Source: a virus
IMG/VR virus record: IMGVR_UViG_3300027708_000254
Span: 1 to 27,161 of that record
Reading direction: 5' to 3' (one strand)
DNA: 27,161 bases
Positions 6,701-13,979 of the stretch are shown here, one piece after another. The first letter of the stretch is position 1. Each line of letters starts with the position of its first letter. The position numbers and the translations under genes are program-made. The notes under the pieces were generated by a model. It was not told where the DNA came from. It made no database searches and saw only the letters and a program-made list of their open reading frames with translations.

Positions 6701-9700
6701 TTGTACTACTATTAATTGCGCTGGATAGTGCTGATTTAGCACCTTCGTTAATAACTTCATAACGAACAGGTTGATTACCAGTACGCATGTATGCCTCTGT
6801 GTTTACGTTACTGTTACGGAAACGATGTGCAAATACATAATCGCCAGTAGGGCCTCTTAACATAAAATCAATAAATCCAGCGCCATACCATGTCCATTGC
6901 ATACCAATCATCTGCATTTTAGTTACATCTAAACTGTAACCGCTTGGCCCTGAGCCATTTAATGGATCTAAATTCCAGTTTTCCTGAGGAATTATTAAAT
7001 CAATAGTCTTACAACATTTAGCACCGACCACGTCGGTTACTCCGCGATAGTCAGGACTTACAGAAATGCTAGTATCACTAATAACGTTGGTTACCACGTG
7101 GCTCATACCACGAATGACAATGCGATCACCTGATATTAATTGTTGTGTAAATCTAGTATTAGTACCAGTTATTGTGTTGCCGTTGGCTTGAATATTAATA
7201 ATTCCTGCTACTTGAAAAGTACTTGAGCGTTTAACCAACGCCATTCTAATACCGTCATACTGCCAAAACATGCCGTTCTGATCGTCAAATGTTCCTGAAC
7301 GTACAGTTGCACCGTGCCAATTACGCACACTCATAACACACGGACTACCAATAACAGCAGTAGTCGCGCCCAGTACTGTAACAGCAATTATTTTTAATAC
7401 ACGTTCGTTGACAATACTCGATACTGTAAATACTCCGTTATAACCGCTAGTAGTAGCACCGGTAATTTGAATTATTGCACCAACTTGACACCCGTGATCC
7501 ACATCATCGGTAGTTAGGCTAATAACAGAACCAACAGTTGTACCGGTAGCAGTCATACTTTGAATATCATAGCTTGGAGCAAAAAGTGCACCGGTATTAT
7601 ACATAATACCCTTACCAGACTGATAACGAATATACTTTTTGCTCATACGAATTGCAGTAGCACCATGTGCAGGACCGCCTGTGCCTAATTGTACACCGCC
7701 ATCCAATGGTCTGTGTACATAGTAACTATCAGGACGACTAAACACTGCACCAACTAATGTATTAGCGATCGTACCAGGAGCTCTTGCTGTATATCTAAGA
7801 GTGCTAGTAGTCGGCACTTGTTCTACATAAAACGCACCAGCCGCTAATTGAGCATTTGAACCTGTACTACTAATTGTAGTAGTTAAACTATCTCCTGGTA
7901 TAAATCCGTGAGGATTACTAAATTGGATTTCAATTGTAGCGATACTAGTGTAGTTAATAGTTGTAGCAGTTGTGATAGCTTGAGTTGTTATATCGTTGAT
8001 TGTAACAGAACTAATAAAATCTTTGTTTGGTGCTTGTACAGGACTACCTGCCACAGTAAATGCACTAATAGAACCTCCAGCTTGAATAGTCAAGACTCTT
8101 ACTGATGCACTGCTAGTTCCGCCACTAATAGTAATAATATCACTGATTGCATAACCTGAGCCAGCATTGTTTACAGCGATACCTGTTACTATACCACCAT
8201 TTGCTGTGTTTGCACTAATAATATCAACTGTTAGCCCAGTACCACTACCGTTAGATGTTGTGGACAATGCGATTTCGAGCCCTGTGTATCCAAGGCCACC
8301 GTTGAGTGTAGCTATATCAAAAGTATCTACTTGATTGGTTGCACTAGCACTTGTGATAGTAATTGTTACATCATTACCAGTACTCGTACCACCCACATCT
8401 GAGCCTAAAATAGTAAGTGTATTTGTAGCAACATATCCAGTTCCTGCCGATGCACCGATAACTGCTGAATATGTACTACCTAATCGCGATACGTTAAAGA
8501 TTGCGCCTGTTCCTGTTCCCGAAGTGGCACTTTGCGATACTCCAGTATAAGTTTGATTAGTTCCTAGAATCCCACTAGTTAATGGGCCGCTTAATCCGAT
8601 GGTATTATTGATAACGGTAGTAACTTGTACAGCAGTACCATCGCCTCTATTAAACACTAAACCTGGAAGTATACCAGTAGTACTAGCAACTATTAGTTGA
8701 GTATCTCCTGCTTGTGCAGTAGTCGTTAGTTTGGTAGTAGCAACAGTACCGCCTGCACCGGTGATGGCTGTAATTTGTGTTCCAGTGTTAATACCTGTTC
8801 CAGATATAGGTGCACCTAAAACTGGAGCAGTACCAGTAAATCCAAAAAAGGAGCTTCCTGAAGCACTTGCTAATAATGTAGTAAATGAACCGCTTTGTCC
8901 GTTTGAATACACGTTAAACGCCGGGTTACCAACGCTTGCTCCTGTATAGAAACCTGCACTACGTAGCTGAGTATAACTAGAACTTAATAGTGTTGGATTA
9001 ATAGTACCAACTTTAGCTTTTGCATAATATGAAAATACATTACTTGATGTAACACTAGCAATAATAAATGTTCCTTCTGCACGACTAAAACCTGAAACGC
9101 TACTGGCCAGAGCTTTAATGGTGAACACATCACCTACTGCAAATCCATGAGCGGCTACAGTAGTAACTGTGAGCAAACTGGCACCAATACCAGCAGTGCC
9201 GTTTGATGCATCGGTATATACACTAGTAACTGCTTTATCACTACCTGGTATTTCATACACACTTGGATAGTTACGCATCATACTAATTGTTTGCCACTTG
9301 GTAGGCTGTAGTCCGTACTCAAAGTCAGCGTCAAGCATTGACTGTGGAATACCAACTTTCATACGTTCCATAGCATCTGTTCCAATGCTATTCATACGTA
9401 CTGTTTGTTCTTTACCCTCGACAAATATTTGAATATTGTCAGTAACCATCATGCCTGTGGTACTAACATTAAATGTTACTGTTGTAATCTGTTCATTGCC
9501 ATACAGTGCACCAGCAAAATCGCTATCAAATTCTCCGCTATAAGTTACTTGGGCCGCACTATCGGTATCGGCAAAATTATATAAAATTGTGTTGCGGCTA
9601 GCATTGGTAATTAATAAAAAGTCTTTAAGTTTGTAAAATCCTGGAACTTTCACATATCCTTGATTTGAAATTAAAGTCGGTAGGTTAACTAATCCAGAAG

Positions 9701-10721
9701 TAATAACGTTAACAACAATATTAGTTAAGGCAACAAAATGGGCTCCTGCGCCTAATTCAGGAGTATATTCTTGGTCAATAACTTGCGTCACTGTTGTATT
9801 ACGGGCAGTAGCCGCAGTATTGGTTAGAATATAGTTTGATATTAAATCTCTAATAAACGTATGTGCTGACACTTCTGGACTGCGATCACCGTCAACTTGT
9901 GGATAACCGTTTTCAAAATATTTGCCTGCATTAAAATATGTTTGTCTATTGCCGCTATGTTTAAGGTCACTAATGTAACCTTCTAATACATAGCTAACAT
10001 CACGTCGACATTTATCTGCATTATAAGAGTAATATGCAAACGGCGCAATATTATTAGCAACGTTATAAGCAATAAAAGCAATAACTTCTTCTTGTACGAA
10101 TCGCTTATTAAGTTCAATTAATGTTACTGCTTGGGTTAACAATGTACCTGATTGATTATTCGGACTAACTACCGCAGGGAGAGAGCTTAAACCAACATTT
10201 ATTGAATTAATAATATAATTTGTTAAAGTTGATGTTTGTGTAATACCCGTTGCTTCAGCTGGATTACCTGCAATAGTTATTTGTGTAGCAGTTGAATTTA
10301 ATCGAGTATATGTTGTATTTGTTAAAATGTAATTGGTAATACGGCCACGTAACCATGTTTTAACATCAACTTCAACTGCGGGCGTAAGAATCTGTATAAC
10401 GCCATTAATATAATAGTTAGCGCCCATTTGATATGTTAAACTATTACCACCATAGGTTAGATCATATACGATAGCATCTATGTTATATCCAATGTCGCGT
10501 TTGCATTTACTTGAACGAGTTGCATCGTAGGTGTAGTTATAGTATGGGCTACCACTGTTAGCCGCATTGGCAAGTATTTGGGCACGAATATATGCATCTG
10601 TTTCAGCAACAAGGAAAGCTCTGTTAGCAGTTAGTAGTGCTACTGTTTTTGGATACTGATTGTAAGCCGGAGGAATTACTCCCGGTACAAATTTATAATT
10701 AGATAGTTGTTTCTTTGACAT
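3795..10721 (-). CDS. Giant repeat-rich tail fibre/adhesin-like structural protein, 2308 aa
   Basis: This occupies a quarter of the window. The N-terminal part has two copies of a cysteine motif, SSKCKRDIGYNIDAIVYDL (C73) and DKCRRDVSYVLEGYISDL (C238), each followed by GGN or SGN. I know this motif from large structural proteins of marine T4-like phages. The bulk is Ser/Thr/Gly/Ala-rich beta-type repeat sequence. Residues ~1630-2080 include five degenerate repeats of ~85-95 aa, each starting near [ST]xR[NS]DFL[IV]T. The C-terminus ends NVIIRWGEAQA, again like marine-phage fibre proteins. It probably forms a long trimeric fibre or baseplate spike for host binding. The upstream AAGGAAAAA is a fair ribosome-binding site. 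No frameshift is seen. The exact place in the virion is inferred. Confidence 0.85.
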   Translation of the reverse strand: MSKKQLSNYKFVPGVIPPAYNQYPKTVALLTANRAFLVAETDAYIRAQILANAANSGSPYYNYTYDATRSSKCKRDIGYNIDAIVYDLTYGGNSLTYQMGANYYINGVIQILTPAVEVDVKTWLRGRITNYILTNTTYTRLNSTATQITIAGNPAEATGITQTSTLTNYIINSINVGLSSLPAVVSPNNQSGTLLTQAVTLIELNKRFVQEEVIAFIAYNVANNIAPFAYYSYNADKCRRDVSYVLEGYISDLKHSGNRQTYFNAGKYFENGYPQVDGDRSPEVSAHTFIRDLISNYILTNTAATARNTTVTQVIDQEYTPELGAGAHFVALTNIVVNVITSGLVNLPTLISNQGYVKVPGFYKLKDFLLITNASRNTILYNFADTDSAAQVTYSGEFDSDFAGALYGNEQITTVTFNVSTTGMMVTDNIQIFVEGKEQTVRMNSIGTDAMERMKVGIPQSMLDADFEYGLQPTKWQTISMMRNYPSVYEIPGSDKAVTSVYTDASNGTAGIGASLLTVTTVAAHGFAVGDVFTIKALASSVSGFSRAEGTFIIASVTSSNVFSYYAKAKVGTINPTLLSSSYTQLRSAGFYTGASVGNPAFNVYSNGQSGSFTTLLASASGSSFFGFTGTAPVLGAPISGTGINTGTQITAITGAGGTVATTKLTTTAQAGDTQLIVASTTGILPGLVFNRGDGTAVQVTTVINNTIGLSGPLTSGILGTNQTYTGVSQSATSGTGTGAIFNVSRLGSTYSAVIGASAGTGYVATNTLTILGSDVGGTSTGNDVTITITSASATNQVDTFDIATLNGGLGYTGLEIALSTTSNGSGTGLTVDIISANTANGGIVTGIAVNNAGSGYAISDIITISGGTSSASVRVLTIQAGGSISAFTVAGSPVQAPNKDFISSVTINDITTQAITTATTINYTSIATIEIQFSNPHGFIPGDSLTTTISSTGSNAQLAAGAFYVEQVPTTSTLRYTARAPGTIANTLVGAVFSRPDSYYVHRPLDGGVQLGTGGPAHGATAIRMSKKYIRYQSGKGIMYNTGALFAPSYDIQSMTATGTTVGSVISLTTDDVDHGCQVGAIIQITGATTSGYNGVFTVSSIVNERVLKIIAVTVLGATTAVIGSPCVMSVRNWHGATVRSGTFDDQNGMFWQYDGIRMALVKRSSTFQVAGIINIQANGNTITGTNTRFTQQLISGDRIVIRGMSHVVTNVISDTSISVSPDYRGVTDVVGAKCCKTIDLIIPQENWNLDPLNGSGPSGYSLDVTKMQMIGMQWTWYGAGFIDFMLRGPTGDYVFAHRFRNSNVNTEAYMRTGNQPVRYEVINEGAKSALSSAINSSTTTIPLVNAFFFPTAGTVMIENEMIRYTNNDGTNLLNCVRGASLTQFVAGSNRTFSAGVAAGHAVGQGVILISNTITPIISHWGSAFMIDGQFDSDRGYIFNYASTGVTASVDPATSFLIRLAPSVSNAITGDLGERELLNRAQLLLAGISVTSDTVSGGGAIIVQGILNPVNYPTDPTKITWTTLSSSAAGGQPSFAQIASGGSVTWSGNTSTSNVTVQGAFTTPITARSFAPITNTLTARSFSAVTQTAAAQSFGYATNGITALGFASGSPYTAVAQTLTAIGFATNQPYGNNNYVNATSTARNDILITNTQYDGLTSTIIPGDSISGGPFAAGTTIVSITRAYSGGAYTRIVLSANPIVTSTAGAGQNITAATSTNTRYQNATNTVRTDILITNTAFSAISPVPQSGDSVTGANVAGGTTISSITQSYNGGIYTRIVLNTAPTVTSTAGSGNNVTLSIVSPYNLTYNSAISASRNDFLITDTAYDAFAASTALAVGDTVSAATYLTGAQTINSITRSYINIAGTNYTRITMSAVGTSTSTGAATNGAQNITITFTSSVAATYNTALSTSRSDFLVTQAEYAATTAAVTDVLSVATYLTGSQTVSSITANYTTIAGTSYARVIMSGNANSTSTGGTGNNIAITATSASSTTYARALSATRSDFLVTDADWTFSGIQVGDTLSVSTYITGGQTIASVTTGYITIGGTSHTRIVMSANANANSASGAGNNIAVTATAAGSASAYVSKNYLFFTSISWLASGATIGTKLNSSYTAFPAGSSVTQVSTRTFNGTASVVTAASSTGGGSTQTYTLTGSTVYPVGSSVTVTGITGGAYNGTFVVTSSVAGTLIVTGTGTGTATDFTGASVTGATAYRITFTQSANGTINAGDTPQFKFGAQYALPGEQVFSFVSNPGNTDTLDLTPLKELTATAIGGRGTFPNGPDVLAINVYKVAGTNTNCNVIIRWGEAQA
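4490..5830 (-). repeat. Five degenerate coding repeats in the giant fibre protein
   Basis: On the protein level, units begin SRxDFL[IV]T or TxRxDILIT, continue through GD[ST][IVL]S, ITxxY and a TRI[VT][ML]SA-like strand, and end GxGNNI. Unit starts map near 5790, 5535, 5280, 4990 and 4725, a period of 255-290 bases. They look like tandem beta-rich shaft or knob modules. Confidence 0.7.
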
Positions 10722-10738
10722 TTATAATTTTTCCTTGT

Positions 10739-11482
10739 TTAGCTCATTGCAATTGCAAGTGCAATAGCTTTTACATCTACATATTTTTTATTCGTTGCGT
10801 GGGTTGGCAGTGTTGGCTTAGTACTTATAACAGCATTGCCTCCAACTGTGATATCATTGGTTGTTGTTACTGAAGTTGCTGATATGTTTAGTGTTGCAAG
10901 ATCTCCAGGTAACGTTAAATTTCCGCTAGTATCTAAATTTACAATAAAAGAACCGTTGACTAACGTACTCAAAGTAATATTAACACTACCATCAAATGCT
11001 ACACCGTTAATTGTTTTAGTAGCGGCTAATTTTGTAGCAGTACTAGTGTTTCCAGTTACATTACCTGTGACATTCCCAGTTACATTACCTGTGACATTCC
11101 CAGTTACATTACCTGTTAAATTCCCAGTTACGTTACCTGTAACAGCGCCTGTATGAATTCCGCTGGTGTTTCCAGTTACATTACCAGTCAATGGTCCTAC
11201 AAATGAAGGACTAGTAACAATACCAGTAAATGTTGGACTTGCAATTGGTGCTCTAAGATTTACTGCCGTTGTTAACGTGCTGTTACTTGACGAAACTGCT
11301 GTTGATATGGCGCTAGTTGTCCATGGCTGAGTAGCTATTTGCTTACCGCCAAGATTATTACCGTCCATCAAACGTATAGTACCGTTAGTGGCATCGTAGA
11401 CTATTTCGCCTTCTTCAAACGAACTGCGGTTTAAAGTTATTGCGTCTTGTCTTTGTAATCTAAGTGCTCTTAGTGGTAACAT
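10739..11482 (-). CDS. Tail fibre protein with GNVTGN repeats, 247 aa
   Basis: The N-terminal part (LRLQRQDAITLNRSSFEEGE, IVYDATNGTIRLMDGNN) is a fibre-attachment type start like the Mtd/fibre N-domain in the gene at 13278. Residues ~70-95 contain APIASPTFTG, a very common phage-fibre module. Residues ~98-145 are a run of four-residue repeats (GNVT and GNLT), which form beta-helical shafts in phage fibres. The C-terminal part (DITVGGNAVISTKPTLPTHA, then TNKKYVDVKA) resembles the conserved tip of other marine-phage fibres. It sits in the fibre operon, 17 bases before the giant fibre gene. The promoter-like TGTAAATACT lies just upstream. Confidence 0.8.
   Translation of the reverse strand: MLPLRALRLQRQDAITLNRSSFEEGEIVYDATNGTIRLMDGNNLGGKQIATQPWTTSAISTAVSSSNSTLTTAVNLRAPIASPTFTGIVTSPSFVGPLTGNVTGNTSGIHTGAVTGNVTGNLTGNVTGNVTGNVTGNVTGNVTGNTSTATKLAATKTINGVAFDGSVNITLSTLVNGSFIVNLDTSGNLTLPGDLATLNISATSVTTTNDITVGGNAVISTKPTLPTHATNKKYVDVKAIALAIAMS
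11049..11154 (-). repeat. Tandem 12/24-base coding repeat (GNVT units)
   Basis: On the plus strand the unit reads like CCAGTTACATTACCTGTGACATT, repeated with small changes about four times at a 24-base period. It encodes the GNVTGNVT shaft of the fibre. Such tandem repeats can gain or lose units by slippage and so change shaft length. Confidence 0.85.
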
Positions 11483-11489
11483 TCTGTTG

Positions 11490-11510
11490 TCCTTTTAGTA
11501 TTTACAATAT
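11490..11510 (-). promoter_or_regulatory. Possible late promoter TGTAAATACT
   Basis: On the minus strand TGTAAATACT followed by AAAAGGACAACAG precedes the ATG at 11482. AAAGGA is a good ribosome-binding site. The promoter part overlaps the end of the YHYH-domain gene. Confidence 0.4.
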
Positions 11511-12503
11511 TGCGGGTGTGCCATAGAACGTTGATCCAATTATATACGGGTATACAGGTTTTAATAGCGAATTCAAAGTTACAAAATATGCGTAAGTACC
11601 GCTTGGATAATCAGGAGTAACACAATAACGCCCGTTATGTTGATCTAAATCTCCGCTTGCTGTAAAACTATAATCTTCAATAAAAATACCTAATGGGTAT
11701 TGTGTAGTATTTTCAGCCGCAGTTCCAATACGTGAATCAGGCGAGTTTAATGTATAACCTGACACCATACGTTTTATTCCGCTTGAACTAATAGTCGAAT
11801 TCGCATAGCCGTAAGGACCGTATACTGGATATCCATCTGCGCTTATGCCTAATATTTTACTATGGCCGTCTGCATGATATAATCCGCTATACAGGTATTT
11901 AATCACACTGGTTTCTGCAAGTCCTGTGACACCGTAATTACCCGATACGTGTCCTATTCCTGTTAACCAAGCATCAAAAAAACTGCCGTCATGATAATGG
12001 TACTTGTTAGTCGATACAGCATGTCCGCCTGCAAAATCGCTTCCTAATTCATAGTTTAATTCAATACTAGATTCATATGCGGCATTGTATGTGAACCCGA
12101 TAACTTTAGTAAAGCCGTCTGGTACACCAACATCTGCAGGCCCAAACATTGCTACTCCGTTTAACCATAGTCCAATAGTAGTACCTGCTGTTGTAGCGAA
12201 ACCGCTGGCTTCTATAGCCTTGCCGCCCCTATATGTCCAAGTTAAATTATAGTTTTGCACTCCAGGTACAATCATAGCCGCACTATTATAATAGCTATGA
12301 TAAGGTATTCCTGTACCTACAAATCGTACAGTTGTAGCTGTTAATGTCCAGGTACTAACAACATCAATACGATTTCCGCCGCCTAATTGTGATGTACTTG
12401 CAATAGCACTGATATTTGCCGACACAAAAGGGTATGCAATAAACGTTCGTCTAGTTGACGCATTTGCTAAACTTCTGCCAGATACTGAACCAATTCTTGG
12501 CAT
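11502..12503 (-). CDS. YHYH-domain protein, tail-associated, 333 aa
   Basis: The signature YHYH occurs in the stretch AVSTNKYHYHDGSFFDAWL. It is followed by domain features HSKILGISADGYPVYGPYG and a later GDLDQHNGRYCVTPDYPSGT, YAYFVTL. YHYH-domain proteins are found in bacteria and in many marine T4-like phages next to fibre genes; their biochemical role is not established. The upstream ~110 residues are Ser/Thr-rich and contain LWLNGVAMFGPADVG. The gene begins five bases after the stop of the fibre gene at 12508 and belongs to the same operon. It may be a receptor-binding or virion-decorating part. Confidence 0.85.
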   Translation of the reverse strand: MPRIGSVSGRSLANASTRRTFIAYPFVSANISAIASTSQLGGGNRIDVVSTWTLTATTVRFVGTGIPYHSYYNSAAMIVPGVQNYNLTWTYRGGKAIEASGFATTAGTTIGLWLNGVAMFGPADVGVPDGFTKVIGFTYNAAYESSIELNYELGSDFAGGHAVSTNKYHYHDGSFFDAWLTGIGHVSGNYGVTGLAETSVIKYLYSGLYHADGHSKILGISADGYPVYGPYGYANSTISSSGIKRMVSGYTLNSPDSRIGTAAENTTQYPLGIFIEDYSFTASGDLDQHNGRYCVTPDYPSGTYAYFVTLNSLLKPVYPYIIGSTFYGTPAIL

Positions 12504-12507
12504 ATGA

Positions 12508-13278
12508 TTATCCGTAAGTACTCAAACTGCCTGTAACAATCCAGGTACTATTAACACGTATAATTGTGTAAGCAAGTATATCGGTTTTATTTGCATTGCC
12601 TGTGGGTGCGCTTGAACCTAACCAACTAACTGTTTGTGCTACGCCGTTAATTTGTATAGCACCAGGTATAAATGCTGTTGCACCTTGTGACATTATTAGT
12701 GTAACTACGCTAGTTCTATTATTGGTTGTTGGTATATTTGTAAAATTAGCTGTAAAACTTGAACTTATAGCAGAGTGATACCATATTGCACCTGTTGAAA
12801 AATCATGCGTTACAATACCAGTTGCAAGAGTTTTTGTGTTGAGCAATTCGCTAGTTTGTTGAAAAATAGCAGTAGCAGACACTGTAAGAACGTTATTAAC
12901 GCTGTCCCAATTTAATCCCTGTGCATCATCTACAGCATTGGTTCCGCTTGGATAAAATGCTAATGCTCCTGTACTACCAGCACCAACAGTACCTGATCCT
13001 CCTCCTCCGCCTGCTGTTGCACTAATAACTCCGGCATTAATTGTAATAGTAGTACCGTCTACCTTAACTAATCCAAGTACACTTGTACTAGCAGTTGGTA
13101 CAGTTGCGCCACCGCTCCCACCTGCAGAATAACTTAAACTATTCCATGCAGTTGATCCGTTTCCGTATTTTATTTTTAAAGTATCAGTTTCTAGTCCGGG
13201 TTCGCCCGAAGCCAGTGTTGGATTTACTGTTGCCCAGTTGGATGCAGTATCTCTGCGTAACTTAATTAATGAAGCCAT
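12508..13278 (-). CDS. Tail fibre protein with Mtd-type N-terminal domain, 256 aa
   Basis: The N-terminus MASLIKLRRDTASNWATVNP, TLASGEPGLETDTLKIKYGN, GSTAWNSL is the typical attachment domain found in major tropism determinant (Mtd_N) and many phage fibres (RRDT-x-x-NW, L-x-x-GE-x-G-x-ET, K-x-GNGSTAWNSL). After Gly/Ser-rich linkers the C-terminal part is beta-rich (SQGATAFIPGAIQINGV). It is the first gene of the fibre operon, behind a late-type promoter and just after a terminator. It probably links or forms a short fibre on the baseplate. Confidence 0.85.
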   Translation of the reverse strand: MASLIKLRRDTASNWATVNPTLASGEPGLETDTLKIKYGNGSTAWNSLSYSAGGSGGATVPTASTSVLGLVKVDGTTITINAGVISATAGGGGGSGTVGAGSTGALAFYPSGTNAVDDAQGLNWDSVNNVLTVSATAIFQQTSELLNTKTLATGIVTHDFSTGAIWYHSAISSSFTANFTNIPTTNNRTSVVTLIMSQGATAFIPGAIQINGVAQTVSWLGSSAPTGNANKTDILAYTIIRVNSTWIVTGSLSTYG

Positions 13279-13302
13279 GTGAATTCCCGTTGTCTAGTAC
13301 TA

Positions 13303-13310
13303 TATTTACC
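13303..13310 (-). promoter_or_regulatory. Late-type promoter GGTAAATA
   Basis: On the minus strand GGTAAATATAGTAC lies ~25 bases before the ATG at 13278. It keeps the TAAATA core of late promoters and starts the fibre operon after the terminator at 13333-13366. Confidence 0.55.
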
Positions 13311-13332
13311 TAAAAATAAAGACAGAGAGGCC

Positions 13333-13366
13333 ATAAAAAAAGCTACCCTTAGGGTAGCTTTTTTAT
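13333..13366. terminator. Bidirectional Rho-independent terminator
   Basis: AAAAAAGCTACCC and GGGTAGCTTTTTT pair perfectly around a TTA loop, with T-runs on both strands. On the minus strand it follows the 178-aa gene and separates it from the fibre operon. Confidence 0.92.
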
Positions 13367-13380
13367 TCTAATAATTTAGA

Positions 13381-13917
13381 TTACATTGCGCCAGGCTGTG
13401 ATCTTGTCCAAATTCCGCCACATTCTTTTAGTCCCAAACCGTGACCATGTAAATGATAGCTGTGTTCGCCGGTGCCGACTGAGTGAGGGCACATACATTC
13501 GTGTCCGCGAAGTCCTTGTGAATATCCTTCGTGTAATGCGGCTTTGTTGAGCAATACTTGATGGCGATCACCTGCTTCGATATTTTCAGAAATACCAAAC
13601 GATTCATTAACTTCCGCACCTTGCTGTTCCTGGCCGGCTTGAAGTTTTGCCATTTCTTCCTTGCCCATACGTCCGCTTTGGCTTAGGATTTCTGCTAGTG
13701 TTTTTGGGTCTAATAGCCCAGTTGCTTGCATACCGCTAGCCTCTTGAAAATTCTTTACAGCAATCATAACTTCGGTGATAGATCCTTGCCCTTTTGGAGG
13801 AGCGATTTGAATCTTATCTGATGTGGGCATTTCGCTAGCTGATGATGGTTCAGTTGGAGTTGAATCATCTTCGTTTAGCATATCTAAGTATTTGCGTAAT
13901 ATATCTTTTTGTGACAT
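13381..13917 (-). CDS. Late virion-type protein: targeting peptide, PG-binding-like domain, Cys/His-rich tail
   Basis: Residues 1-16 (MSQKDILRKYLDMLNE) resemble the N-termini of the proteins at 344 and 1517 and end in L-N-E, a prohead-protease-like site, although the next residue is D rather than A, G or S. After a Ser/Pro linker, residues ~48-83 fit a PG_binding_1-like domain: ITEVMIAVKNFQEASGMQ, then ATGLLDPKTLAEILSQSG. The last ~45 residues are rich in Cys and His (RGHECMCPHSVGTGEHSYHL, HGHG, then KECGG), including H139, C141, C143, H145, H155, H157, H159 and C166, suggesting metal binding. A late promoter precedes it and a terminator follows, so it is a single-gene late unit. The function is unknown; packaging is inferred. 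Confidence 0.75.
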   Translation of the reverse strand: MSQKDILRKYLDMLNEDDSTPTEPSSASEMPTSDKIQIAPPKGQGSITEVMIAVKNFQEASGMQATGLLDPKTLAEILSQSGRMGKEEMAKLQAGQEQQGAEVNESFGISENIEAGDRHQVLLNKAALHEGYSQGLRGHECMCPHSVGTGEHSYHLHGHGLGLKECGGIWTRSQPGAM

Positions 13918-13938
13918 AATTAATTTCTCTCTTTACGT

Positions 13939-13946
13939 ATTTATTC
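13939..13946 (-). promoter_or_regulatory. T4-type late promoter AATAAATA
   Basis: On the minus strand AATAAATACG lies 21 bases before the ATG at 13917, and AAAGAGAG in between is a usable ribosome-binding site. It separates this late gene from the gp41 gene upstream. Confidence 0.7.
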
Positions 13947-13979
13947 AAAAAATACGGTGCTGGTTTATAATATATTTAG

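Noticed and set aside
3856-8949. Several plus-strand frames of 60-90 codons inside the giant fibre gene
   Set aside because: They are opposite-strand shadows of the repetitive Ser/Thr/Ala-rich fibre sequence. They are Val/Ala/Pro-rich and lack start signals.
11049-11154. Possible CRISPR array in the tandem repeat
   Set aside because: The 24-base units are contiguous without unique spacers and are in frame with the fibre protein, so this is a coding repeat.
10836-11156. Plus-strand 106-codon frame rich in FPVTLPVT repeats
   Set aside because: It is the reverse-strand reading of the GNVTGN repeat of the fibre gene and has no ribosome-binding site.
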